Below the pieces are notes generated by a model that saw nothing but the letters and a program-made list of their open reading frames with translations, made no database searches and was not told where the DNA came from. Positions 1-9,125 of a stretch of 64,000 bases of DNA are shown here, piece by piece. The stretch comes from CAIWHR01 sp963708855. Its GTDB lineage: Bacteria; Pseudomonadota; Gammaproteobacteria; Burkholderiales; Casimicrobiaceae. The DNA lies in the NCBI GenBank assembly GCA_963708855.1, contig CAVPUM010000008.1:1-64000 (forward strand), given 5' to 3'. The first letter of the stretch is position 1. Each line of letters begins with the position of its first letter. A program made the position numbers and the translations under genes.

Positions 1-760
1 TGCGGGGCGTGTCGTTCACGCTGGGCCGCGAGCGGCTCGGCATCGTCGGCGAGTCGGGATCCGGCAAGTCGCAGACCGGGCGCGCCATCCTCGGCCTCAC
101 CGCGCCGGAAGGCAACGTCACCGCGAAGCGGCTGGCGTTCAACGGCGTCGATCTGCTGGGCTGCACGCCACAGCAGCGGCGCGAGTTGCGCGGCGGGCGC
201 ATCGCGATGGTGCTGCAGGACCCGAAGTTCTCGCTCAATCCGGTGATGCGGATAGGCGATCAGATCGCCGAGACGCTGCGCGCGCACACGCGAATCGCGG
301 CCCGCGAGGCGAGGGCGAGCGTGATCGCCGCGCTCGAGGCCGTGCAGATCGACGATCCCGAGCGCATGGTCGGACTCTATCCGCACGAGGTGTCGGGCGG
401 CATGGGGCAGCGGGCGATGATCGCGATGATGCTGATCGCCAAGCCGGATCTGCTGATCGCGGACGAGCCGACGTCCGCGCTCGACGTGACGGTCCAGCTG
501 CAGGTGCTGGCCGTCCTCGACGCGCTGGTCGCGCAGCGCGGGATGGGACTCATCCTCGTGTCGCACGACCTGCGGCTCGTCTCGAGCTTCTGCGACCGCA
601 TCCTGGTCATGTATGCCGGCCAGATGGTCGAAGAAGTGCAGGCCGGCCGCCTGTCCGACGCGACGCACCCGTACACGCGCGGGCTCATGAACTGCCTGCC
701 GCGGCTGGGCGAGAACCGCCATCCGCTGCCGACGCTCGACCGGCAGCCGGAGTGGGCGTT

Positions 761-764
<4 letters not shown>
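1..764 (+). CDS. Peptide/nickel-type ABC importer ATPase, DppD/OppD-like (5' end outside window)
   Basis: ATP-binding subunit of an oligopeptide-class importer working at the inner face of the membrane. The Walker A motif GESGSGKS lies near the start, followed by the Q-loop, a signature SGGMGQR (usually SGGMRQR), Walker B LLIADEPTSALD and the H-loop VSHD. The reading frame is open to the first base of the window and the first visible residues match the beta strand just before Walker A, so the true start lies upstream; the GTG at 9 is internal. The protein stops soon after the ATPase core, without the Cys-containing C-terminal extension common in DppD. Its stop overlaps the next gene as GTGA. 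Permease and binding-protein genes are presumably upstream. Family call is firm; the substrate is unknown. Confidence 0.88.
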
Positions 765-1606
<842 letters not shown>

Positions 1607-1615
1607 ATCGCGCAA

Positions 1616-1673
1616 TCGGGGACCGGCCCCAATGATCGTGCAAACCTTTCCGAATTTGGGGACCCGTCCCCGA
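1616..1673. repeat. REP-like inverted pair of GGGGAC...CCCC palindromes
   Basis: Two short GC palindromes sit in the gap after the ABC ATPase genes: GGGGACCGGCCCC at 1618-1630 and GGGGACCCGTCCCC at 1658-1671. With flanking bases each reads TCGGGGAC...CCCCAA, and the two copies face opposite ways, as in a REP doublet (BIME). Elements of this look are common between genes in proteobacteria and are moved by RAYT transposases. Either could also act as a transcription attenuator after the ABC operon, since both can form hairpins, but there is no U-tract. Confidence 0.5.
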
Positions 1674-1708
1674 TCTTCCTTCCGTCAACAACCCACAAGC
1701 GAGCGCCG

Positions 1709-2674
1709 ATGATCCGTTGGGAAGCCCATGCCTGCCTGCCGTTGCACCCGGATGCCGACTTCGCGCCGATCGACCGGCTGCGTGCGGCCGGCGTCGACTA
1801 CGTCTCGATCAACATCGGGATGGACATGAATCCGCTGTCGCAGGTGATGTCCGTCATCGGCGGATTCCGCGCGACGGTCGCCGCGCACCCCGACCGCTAT
1901 CGACTGGCAGCGAGCGCCGACGACATCGAGCGCGCCGCGACGGACGGCGTGCTCGCCGTCGGCTTCGATCTGGAAGGCGCGATGCCGTTGCTGGAGCAGC
2001 CGGCGATGGTCGCGCTCTACGGCGATCTCGGCGTGCGGCAGATGCATTTCGCGTACAACCGCAACAACAGCGTTGCGGGCGGCTGCCACGACGACGAGCT
2101 CGGGCTGACGCCGCTGGGCCGGCGGATGGTCGCCGCCGTCAACGAGGCAGGCGTGCTCATGGATTGCTCGCACACCGGCCGACGCGCCAGCCTCGAGATC
2201 ATGGACGCCTCGGTGCAGCCGGTGATCTTCAGCCACTCGAACCCGCTGGCGCTGGTCGAGCACGGGCGCAACGTCACCGACGAGCAGATCCGCGGGAGCG
2301 CGGCGACCGGCGGCGTGATCTGCGTGTCGGGGGTCTCGGGCTTCCTCGGAACACGGACGCCCGATGCGGACGATGTTGCCCGGCATGCCGCCTACGTGGC
2401 GGAGCTCGTCGGCGTCGAGCACGTCGGGATCGGCCTCGACATCAGCTTCCACCAGGACGGGCTGGACGACACGCCGCCGGGAGACTTCGACGCGACCTAC
2501 TGGTGGCCGAAGAGCGCCGGCTACGATCGCGCCGTCACGCGGATGACCTACACGCCCATCGAAACCTGGCAGGTGCTCGCGCCGGCGCTGCAACGCACGG
2601 GGATGACCGGCGACGAAGCCGCGCTGGTCATGGGGGGCAACATGCTGCGGGTGGCGCGACAGGTGTGGCGATAG
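1709..2674 (+). CDS. Membrane dipeptidase family protein (peptidase M19)
   Basis: A 321-residue TIM-barrel metallohydrolase of the renal dipeptidase (M19) family. Recognisable family segments are the bridging glutamate region FDLEGAM (about 88-94), MDCSHTG and FSHSNP with the two later metal-binding histidines (about 155-180), and GIGLDISFHQDG near the C-terminus. The N-terminal metal motif, normally H-x-D, reads EAHACLP here, so the aspartate is replaced by cysteine. That could change or reduce the second metal site. The gene follows two Dpp-type ATPase genes and may process what they import, but the REP-like repeat between them makes a shared transcript uncertain. No signal peptide is visible, so it is probably cytoplasmic. 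Confidence 0.85.
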   Translation: MIRWEAHACLPLHPDADFAPIDRLRAAGVDYVSINIGMDMNPLSQVMSVIGGFRATVAAHPDRYRLAASADDIERAATDGVLAVGFDLEGAMPLLEQPAMVALYGDLGVRQMHFAYNRNNSVAGGCHDDELGLTPLGRRMVAAVNEAGVLMDCSHTGRRASLEIMDASVQPVIFSHSNPLALVEHGRNVTDEQIRGSAATGGVICVSGVSGFLGTRTPDADDVARHAAYVAELVGVEHVGIGLDISFHQDGLDDTPPGDFDATYWWPKSAGYDRAVTRMTYTPIETWQVLAPALQRTGMTGDEAALVMGGNMLRVARQVWR

Positions 2675-2713
2675 CGCCGTCGGGCGGGGACCGGTATCGG
2701 CGCGCGGATAGCC

Positions 2714-3682
2714 TCATTCCGCGACGATCTTGTGCTCGGACGCTATCTGCTTCCACTGTCCGAGCTCGTCCTTGATGCGCCCGGCGAACGTTGCCGGACT
2801 GATCGCTTCCGGCAGCGTCCCGTCCGGCTCGAGCACGGGCGCGAGCTCCGGCGACGCGGCGATCGCGTTGATGTCCCGATTCAGGCGCTCGACGATCGCC
2901 GGGGGCGTACCGGCGGGCGCGAAGACGCCCACCCAGATGGCGACGGCAAAGCCCGGCACGGCGTTGGCGAGCGGCGGCAAATCGGGAAACGCGGCGTGCG
3001 GCGCGCCCGACGTGACCGCGAGCGCCTTGATCTTGCCGCCCTTCATCAGGGGCGCGATCGTGCTGTAGTTCGACACCATCACCTGAATCTGGCCGCCCGC
3101 GAGATCGACCGCGGCGTTCGCCGCTCCTTTGTAGGGGACGTGCGTCATCTTGATCTTCGCGGTGTCGTCGAGCAGCTCGGTCGTGAGATGCGCGATCGAG
3201 CCGACGCCGGCCGTGCCGTAGTTGAGCGCACCGGGTCGCCCGCGCGCCGCCGCGATGAGGTCTTCGGGCGTCTTGAATGGGGTAGTGGCCGAGACGGCAA
3301 GGAGCATCGGGCCCCGGCCGACCATGGCCACCGGGGAAAACGCGGCAATCGCGTCGTACGGCAATTGCGTCTGCGTTGCCGCCGCAGTGAGAAAGCTCGA
3401 CGACGTAAGCAAGAGGACGGAACCGTCGCGCGGCGATTTGGCGACGTAATCGGCGCCGATGACGCCGGCGGCCCCGGCCCTGTTCTCGACGATCACCGGA
3501 ATGTCGAGGCGCTTCGCCAGCGGACCCGCGATCGCCCGGGCAATGACATCGTTGCTGCCGCCCGGCGAGAACGGCACGACGATCTTGATCGACTTTGGCA
3601 GCGCTATCTGCCCCGTTGCGGCCGTGGTCAGGCCCAAGGCGGCAACGAGACACAACGCGACGCGGGCTACGAATGTGGGCAT
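2714..3682 (-). CDS. Bug/TctC-family periplasmic solute receptor
   Basis: A 322-residue tripartite tricarboxylate transporter receptor. A signal peptide (basic start, hydrophobic stretch, cleavage near residue 24, ATGQ) is followed by the family hallmarks IKIVVPFSPGGSNDVIAR, IVENRAGAAGVIG, YGTAGVGS and THVPYKGAANA. Such receptors bind carboxylates, aromatic acids or amino acids in the periplasm and pass them to TctAB membrane proteins, which are not encoded here. Orphan receptors of this kind are greatly amplified in Burkholderiales. It is divergent from the AtuA-family gene, so the ligand may be the substrate of that pair. Confidence 0.93.
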   Translation of the reverse strand: MPTFVARVALCLVAALGLTTAATGQIALPKSIKIVVPFSPGGSNDVIARAIAGPLAKRLDIPVIVENRAGAAGVIGADYVAKSPRDGSVLLLTSSSFLTAAATQTQLPYDAIAAFSPVAMVGRGPMLLAVSATTPFKTPEDLIAAARGRPGALNYGTAGVGSIAHLTTELLDDTAKIKMTHVPYKGAANAAVDLAGGQIQVMVSNYSTIAPLMKGGKIKALAVTSGAPHAAFPDLPPLANAVPGFAVAIWVGVFAPAGTPPAIVERLNRDINAIAASPELAPVLEPDGTLPEAISPATFAGRIKDELGQWKQIASEHKIVAE

Positions 3683-3883
3683 TGCAGCGCTCCGAAATGT
3701 ACGCTCCGATCCGGCAATCGTATTCTCTGTCCGCGCTGGCGTCCACGCTCGCCTGCCGGCCCGACGCTCCCCCGCCGCCGATCAGGCTGTGCACGCGTCT
3801 CGTCGATCCGCGCCCACGGGTCGGCCGCGCGGCGCAACCGGCGCCCAGTATTGGTCCGTGTCGCTCTGCTATGATCGACATCC
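3683..3883. promoter_or_regulatory. Divergent intergenic region, tctC / AtuA-family gene
   Basis: About 200 bases separate the two divergent starts and must hold both promoters. A -10-like TATGAT occurs at 3870-3875 on the plus strand, only 8 bases before the GTG at 3884, with TTGGTC at 3851 too close (13-base spacer) to be a normal -35. I see no convincing operator or hairpin, so this is recorded as position only. Confidence 0.3.
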
Positions 3884-5266
3884 GTGGTCAACAGCAGCAG
3901 TATCGTGGACTCGCTTCGCATCATCTGTCCGAACGGGCATCTCGGCTTTGCCCCGATACGTGTCGAGAGCTTCCGGCTCGGCGTCGCGGCGCGGCCGGAT
4001 TACATTGCTGCCGACTCGGGCAGCGACGACGTCGGCCCGATTCCCCTCGGCACCGACACGTCGACGAGCCCGCTCGCCTGGCAGACGCACGATCTCGAGC
4101 ACATGCTCCTCGCTTCCCGGGAGCTGGGTGTGCCGATGATCATCGGGTCGGCCGGGGACACCGGCGCCAATAGCCGCGTCGATCTCTACGTTCGGATCAT
4201 CAAGGAGCTGGCGGCGAAGCACCGGATGCAGCCCTTCAAGCTCGGTTATTTCTACTCGGAGGTCGGCAAGGAGCATGTCCGCCGGCGCATGCGGGCCGGC
4301 GAGACCGTCGCGGGGCTCGAGGGCCACAAGGCGTTGACCGAGGCCGAGCTCGACGCCACGGAGCGGATCGTCGCGATGGCCGGCGTGCATCCCTTCATCG
4401 CGCTGCTCAGAGAGGGCGCCGACGTGATCATCGGCGGGCGCAGCAGCGACAGCTGCGTGTTCGCTGCGCCGGCGATCCATCACGGCTTTCCCGAGGACCA
4501 CGCGTATTACCTCGGCAAGGTGCTCGAGTGCGCGTCATTCTGCGCCGAGCCCTACGGCGGCAAGGAAACGGTGCTGGGCGAGATCACCGCGGACGCCGTC
4601 GAAGTGACGGCCATGCATCCCGGCCAGCGCTGCACCGTGGCCTCGGTCGCCGGGCACGCGATGTACGAGCGCTCGAATCCGTATTTCGAGCACGTGGCCG
4701 GCGGGACGCTCGACATGTCGGAATGCCGCTACGAGCAGGTCGCCGAGAAGACGACGCGCATTTCCGGCGCGAAATTCCGGCCGGCCGCGGAGTTTCGCGT
4801 GAAGCTCGAAGGGGCCGGCAGGATCGGGGAGCGCTTCGTCGGCATGGTCGGCATCCGCGACCCGTACACGATTGCTCACGTGGACGAGGTGATCGCCTGG
4901 GCGCGGGACAAGGTGCGCGAGCGCTTCGGCGACACCGGCTACGAGCTCCACTACACGGTCTACGGCCGTGACGGCATCATGGGCGAGCTCGAGCCGATGC
5001 GCGACCGGCCCGGGCACGAGCTTTGCATCCTGGTGCAGGGCGTGGCGCCCACGGTGGAAATGGCGGAAGAAGTCTGCATGACCGGCACTCGGCAGATGTT
5101 CTACGCGCGACTGCCGGAGGTGAAGGGTTCGGCGGGCTCGGTCGCGTTCGCGCTAGACGAGGTCCTGCGCGCGAGCCCCGCCTATCGCTGGACGCTCAAT
5201 CACACGCTGCGCTGCGACGATCCGCTCGAGCTCTTCCCGACGCATATGACGTCGGCGGGCGTTTGA
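3884..5266 (+). CDS. AtuA-family (DUF1446) acyclic terpene utilization-like protein
   Basis: A 460-residue protein matching the AtuA N-terminal family, named after a gene of the acyclic terpene utilization cluster of Pseudomonas. Visible family segments include ADSGSDDVGP, the glycine-rich IGSAGDTGANSRVDLY, GGRSSDSCVFAAPA and the C-terminal HTLRCDDPLELFPTHMT. The biochemical reaction of the family is not established; standalone versions paired with a DUF4387 protein are common next to Bug/TctC receptors and are thought to act on branched or aromatic organic acids. Start is GTG at 3884. The DUF4387 gene follows after 11 bases, a likely two-gene operon. Confidence 0.85.
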   Translation: MVNSSSIVDSLRIICPNGHLGFAPIRVESFRLGVAARPDYIAADSGSDDVGPIPLGTDTSTSPLAWQTHDLEHMLLASRELGVPMIIGSAGDTGANSRVDLYVRIIKELAAKHRMQPFKLGYFYSEVGKEHVRRRMRAGETVAGLEGHKALTEAELDATERIVAMAGVHPFIALLREGADVIIGGRSSDSCVFAAPAIHHGFPEDHAYYLGKVLECASFCAEPYGGKETVLGEITADAVEVTAMHPGQRCTVASVAGHAMYERSNPYFEHVAGGTLDMSECRYEQVAEKTTRISGAKFRPAAEFRVKLEGAGRIGERFVGMVGIRDPYTIAHVDEVIAWARDKVRERFGDTGYELHYTVYGRDGIMGELEPMRDRPGHELCILVQGVAPTVEMAEEVCMTGTRQMFYARLPEVKGSAGSVAFALDEVLRASPAYRWTLNHTLRCDDPLELFPTHMTSAGV

Positions 5267-5277
5267 GGGCGAGAGCG

Positions 5278-5601
5278 ATGAAGACGCAGAAGCTGTCCGA
5301 GCTGGCCAAGACGATCCGCAGCAAGAACGCGGGTGTGGATCTGATCACGTTCGACATCATCTTCACCGAGCGCGCGACCTACGAGCGAGTCAAGCGGGCG
5401 GGCGTGCTGACGCGCGAGACGGTGTGCAAGCTCTACCGGCTCCCGCCGGAGCGCATATCCGACTTCGTCGAGTTCGATCCTGCGAACGCGATCAAGTTCA
5501 CGATCTACCGGTTGCGGCCGAGCGGCAGCCCCGGCGACCCCGACATCTTCGGTGCGCAGCAGTACGCGCCGCTGCTGGATATCGAGGTGCCGCCAGCGTA
5601 G
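5278..5601 (+). CDS. DUF4387 family protein
   Basis: A 107-residue protein with the DUF4387 pattern: an N-terminal SELAKTIRSKNAG segment, then LITFDIIF, and a C-terminal DIFGAQQYAPLLDIEVP. This family almost always lies directly after a DUF1446/AtuA-family gene, as here with an 11-base gap; it may be a small partner subunit of that protein. Start ATG at 5278 is preceded by the purine-rich GAGGGCGAGAG. No catalytic function is known for it. Confidence 0.85.
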   Translation: MKTQKLSELAKTIRSKNAGVDLITFDIIFTERATYERVKRAGVLTRETVCKLYRLPPERISDFVEFDPANAIKFTIYRLRPSGSPGDPDIFGAQQYAPLLDIEVPPA

Positions 5602-5710
5602 GGATGCGGGCGCCGTCGCGGTCGCCGAGGTTGCCCCGATCGATCGATCCGGGCATGATTTCCGTCGTGCCTGGCGCTGCGCGGCACCGCAGCATGCAAT
5701 TGGGGGAACT

Positions 5711-7219
5711 GTGGACCCGTCGAGCGTAAAACGCCGTCTGACGTGCATCCTTGCCGCCGATGCGGTCGGCTACAGCAAGCAGATGGGCCAGGACGAAGAG
5801 GGCACGATCCGTGTGCTCGCCGCTCATCGTGCGGTCATCGACGGCATCATCGCCTTCCACCAGGGCCGGATCGTCAGTACTGCCGGCGATTCGGTGCTCG
5901 CGGAGTTCTCGAGCGCCGTCGAGGCGGTGCGGTGCGCGGTCGAGGTGCAGGAGGCTCTCAAGACCCGCAACGACTCGCTGGAAGAGCATCGGCAGATGCA
6001 CTTCCGGGTCGGGGTCAACCTCGGCGACGTCGTGGTCAAGAACGACGATCTGCTGGGCGACGGCGTCAACGTCGCCGCGCGCCTCGAGACGATGGCCGAG
6101 CCCGGCGGCATCTGCATCTCGTCGTCGGTGTACGACCAGATCACCGGCAAGCTCGACCTCGGCTTTCAGGACATCGGCGAGCAGAACCTCAAGAACATCT
6201 CACGGCCGATCCGTGTCTATCGCGTCTCCGGCACCGCGCCGCTCGTGCGTCCGGCGCCGCCTGCGTCGCCGGCAGCTGCCGCCCGGAGCGCGCGCAGTCC
6301 GCTTCCCTGGGCGATCGGTGCCGTCGTCGCCGCAGTGATCGGCGCGGCGGTGGCGTGGCAGGGCGGATGGTTGCGCTCCGGCTCGACCGACGACGCGACC
6401 AGGACGACGGCGGGCGCGCCAGCCGCATCGCCGCCGCCGGCACCGTCTGCGGAGAAAGGCGCTGCTCGTCCCGCCGTCGTCGACGCCAACGCAGCGCGCG
6501 TGCAGGCCGAGTCCGACGCACAGCGCCTGCGCTCCGATGCCGAGGCCATCAAGCGGCAGGCTGAGGCGGAGCTCGCGCGTGCGCGCTCGGATGCGGAGGC
6601 CGGAAGGGCCGCCAGGGTGAAAGTGGAGGCCGACGCGGCTGCGGCGCGCGTGCGCGCGCAAGCCGAAGCCGATGCCGCGCGGATCCGCGCCGACGCCGAA
6701 TCGTCCGCGGCTCGCATCAAGAGCGACGCCGACGCGGCGGCACGCGCGGCTGCGGCGCAAGCGCCGAAGTCGGTGCAGGCACAGCAGGATTCCGCCGCCA
6801 AGGTACAGGCCACGCCGGTTGCGCCGGCTGCACTGGCGCCGGAAAAGAGCTCACCCTCCCCGGGCAGCGCCAGCCGCTTCGACGGCTTGTGGAACGTCAC
6901 CGTCGAATGTCCGAAGCACCCGGACGGCGCTTTCGGTTACGTGATCACTATCTTGGCGGAGGTGAAGGACGGGTTCCTACGGGGAGGAAAAGGCGCCGAA
7001 GGGGCCGCCGACTCGTTCCGGCTGCAGGGAAACATCCAGTCCGACGGCACGGCAAATCTCGACGCGAGGGGAATCACCGGCGACCCCAAGTACCTCCTCA
7101 AGGGTGGGCGGCCGGGAATCCCCTACGGCTATCCCGTGGCGGCCCGATTCGACGGGTCCCGCGGAACGGGTCGCCGCACGCTTCTCCGGGAATGCACCTT
7201 GACGTTCGTCAAGCAGTGA
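5711..7219 (+). CDS. Class III adenylate/guanylate cyclase with membrane anchor, Ala-rich coiled coil and C-terminal domain
   Basis: A 502-residue nucleotide cyclase. The catalytic domain is N-terminal (about 8-170), with both metal aspartates in place (ILAADAVGYS, D17; STAGDSVLAEF, D60), the purine/transition-state region LGDGVNVAARLE and the usual end SSSVYDQI. One hydrophobic helix follows at about 197-218, then an Ala/Pro linker, then a highly charged Ala/Arg/Asp/Glu stretch (about 260-365) with coiled-coil spacing and repeated EADAARIRADAE-type units, then a globular C-terminal domain (about 392-502) starting FDGLWNVTVECP. Start GTG 5711 is chosen because a GGGGGA site lies just before it and the family motif begins there. 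The catalytic domain faces the cytoplasm; the C-terminal part would be periplasmic and could sense a signal. It makes cAMP or cGMP by inference. Confidence 0.87.
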   Translation: MDPSSVKRRLTCILAADAVGYSKQMGQDEEGTIRVLAAHRAVIDGIIAFHQGRIVSTAGDSVLAEFSSAVEAVRCAVEVQEALKTRNDSLEEHRQMHFRVGVNLGDVVVKNDDLLGDGVNVAARLETMAEPGGICISSSVYDQITGKLDLGFQDIGEQNLKNISRPIRVYRVSGTAPLVRPAPPASPAAAARSARSPLPWAIGAVVAAVIGAAVAWQGGWLRSGSTDDATRTTAGAPAASPPPAPSAEKGAARPAVVDANAARVQAESDAQRLRSDAEAIKRQAEAELARARSDAEAGRAARVKVEADAAAARVRAQAEADAARIRADAESSAARIKSDADAAARAAAAQAPKSVQAQQDSAAKVQATPVAPAALAPEKSSPSPGSASRFDGLWNVTVECPKHPDGAFGYVITILAEVKDGFLRGGKGAEGAADSFRLQGNIQSDGTANLDARGITGDPKYLLKGGRPGIPYGYPVAARFDGSRGTGRRTLLRECTLTFVKQ

Positions 7220-7226
7220 CATTGGA

Positions 7227-7242
7227 GCCGCGGCCATGCGGC
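7227..7242. terminator. Possible short hairpin between convergent genes
   Basis: GCCGC (7227-7231) and GCGGC (7238-7242) form a 5-bp stem with a 6-base loop in the 30-base gap between the convergent cyclase and pobA ends. No clear U-tract follows on either strand, so a terminator role is only a suggestion. Confidence 0.25.
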
Positions 7243-7249
7243 CCCGATT

Positions 7250-8423
7250 TCAATACGGCAGCCCCACGTAGTTCTCGGCCAGTGCGGTCAACGCCGCGTT
7301 CGAGCTGAAGAGATAGTCGAGCTCGGCCCGCTGGATCCTGTCGCCGAACGGGCCGTTGTCGGGAAGGCGATGCAGCAGCATCGTCATCCACCACGAGAAC
7401 CGCTCCGCCTTCCAGACCCGTCTGAGCGCGCGCTCCGAATAGGCGTCGAGGCCGCCCGAGCTGCCCGGCGCGATAGTGGTCGACGAGGCCGTCGAAGAGA
7501 TAGCGCACGTCGCTCGCCGCGAGGTTCAAGCCCTTCGCGCCCGTCGGCGGCACGATGTGCGCCGCGTCGCCGGCGAGGAAGAGGCGGCCGAAGCGCATCG
7601 GTTCGGCGACGAAGCTCCGCAGCGGCGCGATGCTCTTCTCGATCGACGGGCCGGTGACGAGATCCGCGGCGGCGCGGGCATCGAGGCGCCGTCGCAGCTC
7701 CTCCCAGAAGCGATCGTCCGGCCATGCCTCGACGCGTTCGGCGAGCGAGCATTGCAGGTAGTAACGACTGCGGGCATGGCTGCGCATGCTGCAAAGGGCG
7801 AAGCCGCGCTCGTGCGAAACGTAGATGAGCTCGGCGGACACCGGCGGAGTGTCGGCACAGCACGCCCAGCCAGCCGAACGGATACTCCCGCTCGTAGGTC
7901 CGGATCGCGGATTCCGGGACGCTCGACCGGCAGACGCCGTGAAAGCCGTCGCAGCCCGCGATGAAGTCGCACGCGAGTTCGTGTTCGCTTCCCCCATGCC
8001 GGTAGCGCACGGCCGGATGGCTGCCGTCGAAGTCGTGCACGCTCACGTCCTCGGCTTCGTAGACGGAAATGGCACCGCTTGCGCGCGCGCCGCCATCAGG
8101 TCCCGGGTGACCTCGGTCTGGCCGTAGACGATCACGTTCTTGCCGCCGGTGAGCCCGTTCAGGTCGACGCGCTGGCGGCCGCCGGCCCAGCTGATCTCGA
8201 TGCCGGCGTGCACGAGGCCCTCGGCATGCAGGCGCGCGCCAACGCCGGCCTCGTCGAGCATCGCGACGGCACCCTGTTCGAGGACCCCGGCGCGGATCCG
8301 CCCGAGCACGTACTCGGGCGCGCGTTGCTCCAGAATCACGTTGTCGATGCCGGCGCGCTGGAGCAGCTGTCCAAGCAGCAGGCCGGACGGGCCGGCACCG
8401 ATGATGGCGACCTTGGTGCGCAT
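7250..8423 (-). CDS. pobA: 4-hydroxybenzoate 3-monooxygenase (PobA), frameshifted
   Basis: FAD- and NAD(P)H-dependent hydroxylase turning 4-hydroxybenzoate into protocatechuate. Start ATG 8423 opens with the FAD-binding MRTKVAIIGAGPSGLLLGQ; further on are DFIAGCDGFHGVCR (DG motif), the GDAAHIVPPTGAKGLNLAASDV motif near the C-terminus, and the end LAENYVGLPY. The span corresponds to about 391 residues, the normal PobA length, but three frame changes are needed, near 8085 (inside a GCGC run), 7855 and 7465. Because all motifs survive on both sides I read these as sequence errors. It is the last gene of the minus-strand lig/liv array, so its product feeds directly into the LigAB ring cleavage encoded upstream. 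Confidence 0.87.
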
Positions 8424-8488
8424 GGCTACTGCCTCCCTCGTCGGCTCCGGATCACGCGAAAGGCATCGTTGCGGCGTGCACGCGTCCG

Positions 8489-9076
8489 TCACTTCCGCTC
8501 CGGCAACTCGGGCCCCACGCCGAGCGGCGGCGGAGCGAGCGAAACGATGCGGCGGAAAAGCGCACGGAATTCCCTCGTCGCCGCCACGCCGACGATCGGA
8601 TCGGCGTTCGACGCGAACGCCGCGTCGATGAGCGCCCAATCGTCGTCGTGCAGCGCTTCGGCCGCGAGCGGCAGCACTTCGTCCTCCTCCTGCCGCATGT
8701 GCCGCCAGTGGAAGTGCGAGTAGCGCTCGACGCGCTCCCGAAACGACGGGAAGGTGCTCGCATCGCCGCGATACAGCTCCAGGGCAGACTCGAGCTCCGC
8801 GAACTTGATGCGCCCCTGCTCGTGCTCGGCGTGCAGGCGATCGAGGAGCGGCGCGGCCTCGGGGCGCCGCAGCCGCAGCCGCGCGAACAGGTACTCGTCC
8901 TCCTTCGGGTGGTGAAGGCGCTCGGGAAAGGCTTCGATGTAGCGGAACATCGCCGCCAGCAGATCGAAATCCGGGGCCATGCGCCCGGCGTCGACCTCGG
9001 CGAGCACCTGGCGGAGGCCCTCGATGACGGCGGTGATCGAACGGTGCTCGTCCTGGATGATCTGTATCGATTTCAT
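8489..9076 (-). CDS. Hemerythrin-domain (HHE) protein
   Basis: A 195-residue alpha-helical protein with the hemerythrin-like iron-binding pattern: DEHRSI near residue 10, HHPKEDEYLF around 55-65, HAEHEQG around 80-90, and HFHWRHMRQEEDEVLPLA around 125-142. Such domains bind a di-iron centre and can sense, store or detoxify oxygen or NO. No other domain or signal peptide is visible. It sits between livF and pobA in the same orientation with small gaps (49 and 65 bases), inside an operon whose hydroxylase and extradiol dioxygenases all consume oxygen and, for LigAB, need Fe(II). A role in oxygen or iron supply for them is inference. Confidence 0.88.
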   Translation of the reverse strand: MKSIQIIQDEHRSITAVIEGLRQVLAEVDAGRMAPDFDLLAAMFRYIEAFPERLHHPKEDEYLFARLRLRRPEAAPLLDRLHAEHEQGRIKFAELESALELYRGDASTFPSFRERVERYSHFHWRHMRQEEDEVLPLAAEALHDDDWALIDAAFASNADPIVGVAATREFRALFRRIVSLAPPPLGVGPELPERK

Positions 9077-9125
9077 CGACGCTATCCCTTCCAGAAGGGG
9101 GCCGGGCGCGGTCCAGTGCACGGCT

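Noticed and set aside
3851..3875. TTGGTC/TATGAT promoter for the AtuA-family gene
   Set aside because: The 13-base spacer is too short for a sigma-70 promoter and the -10 would leave almost no leader.
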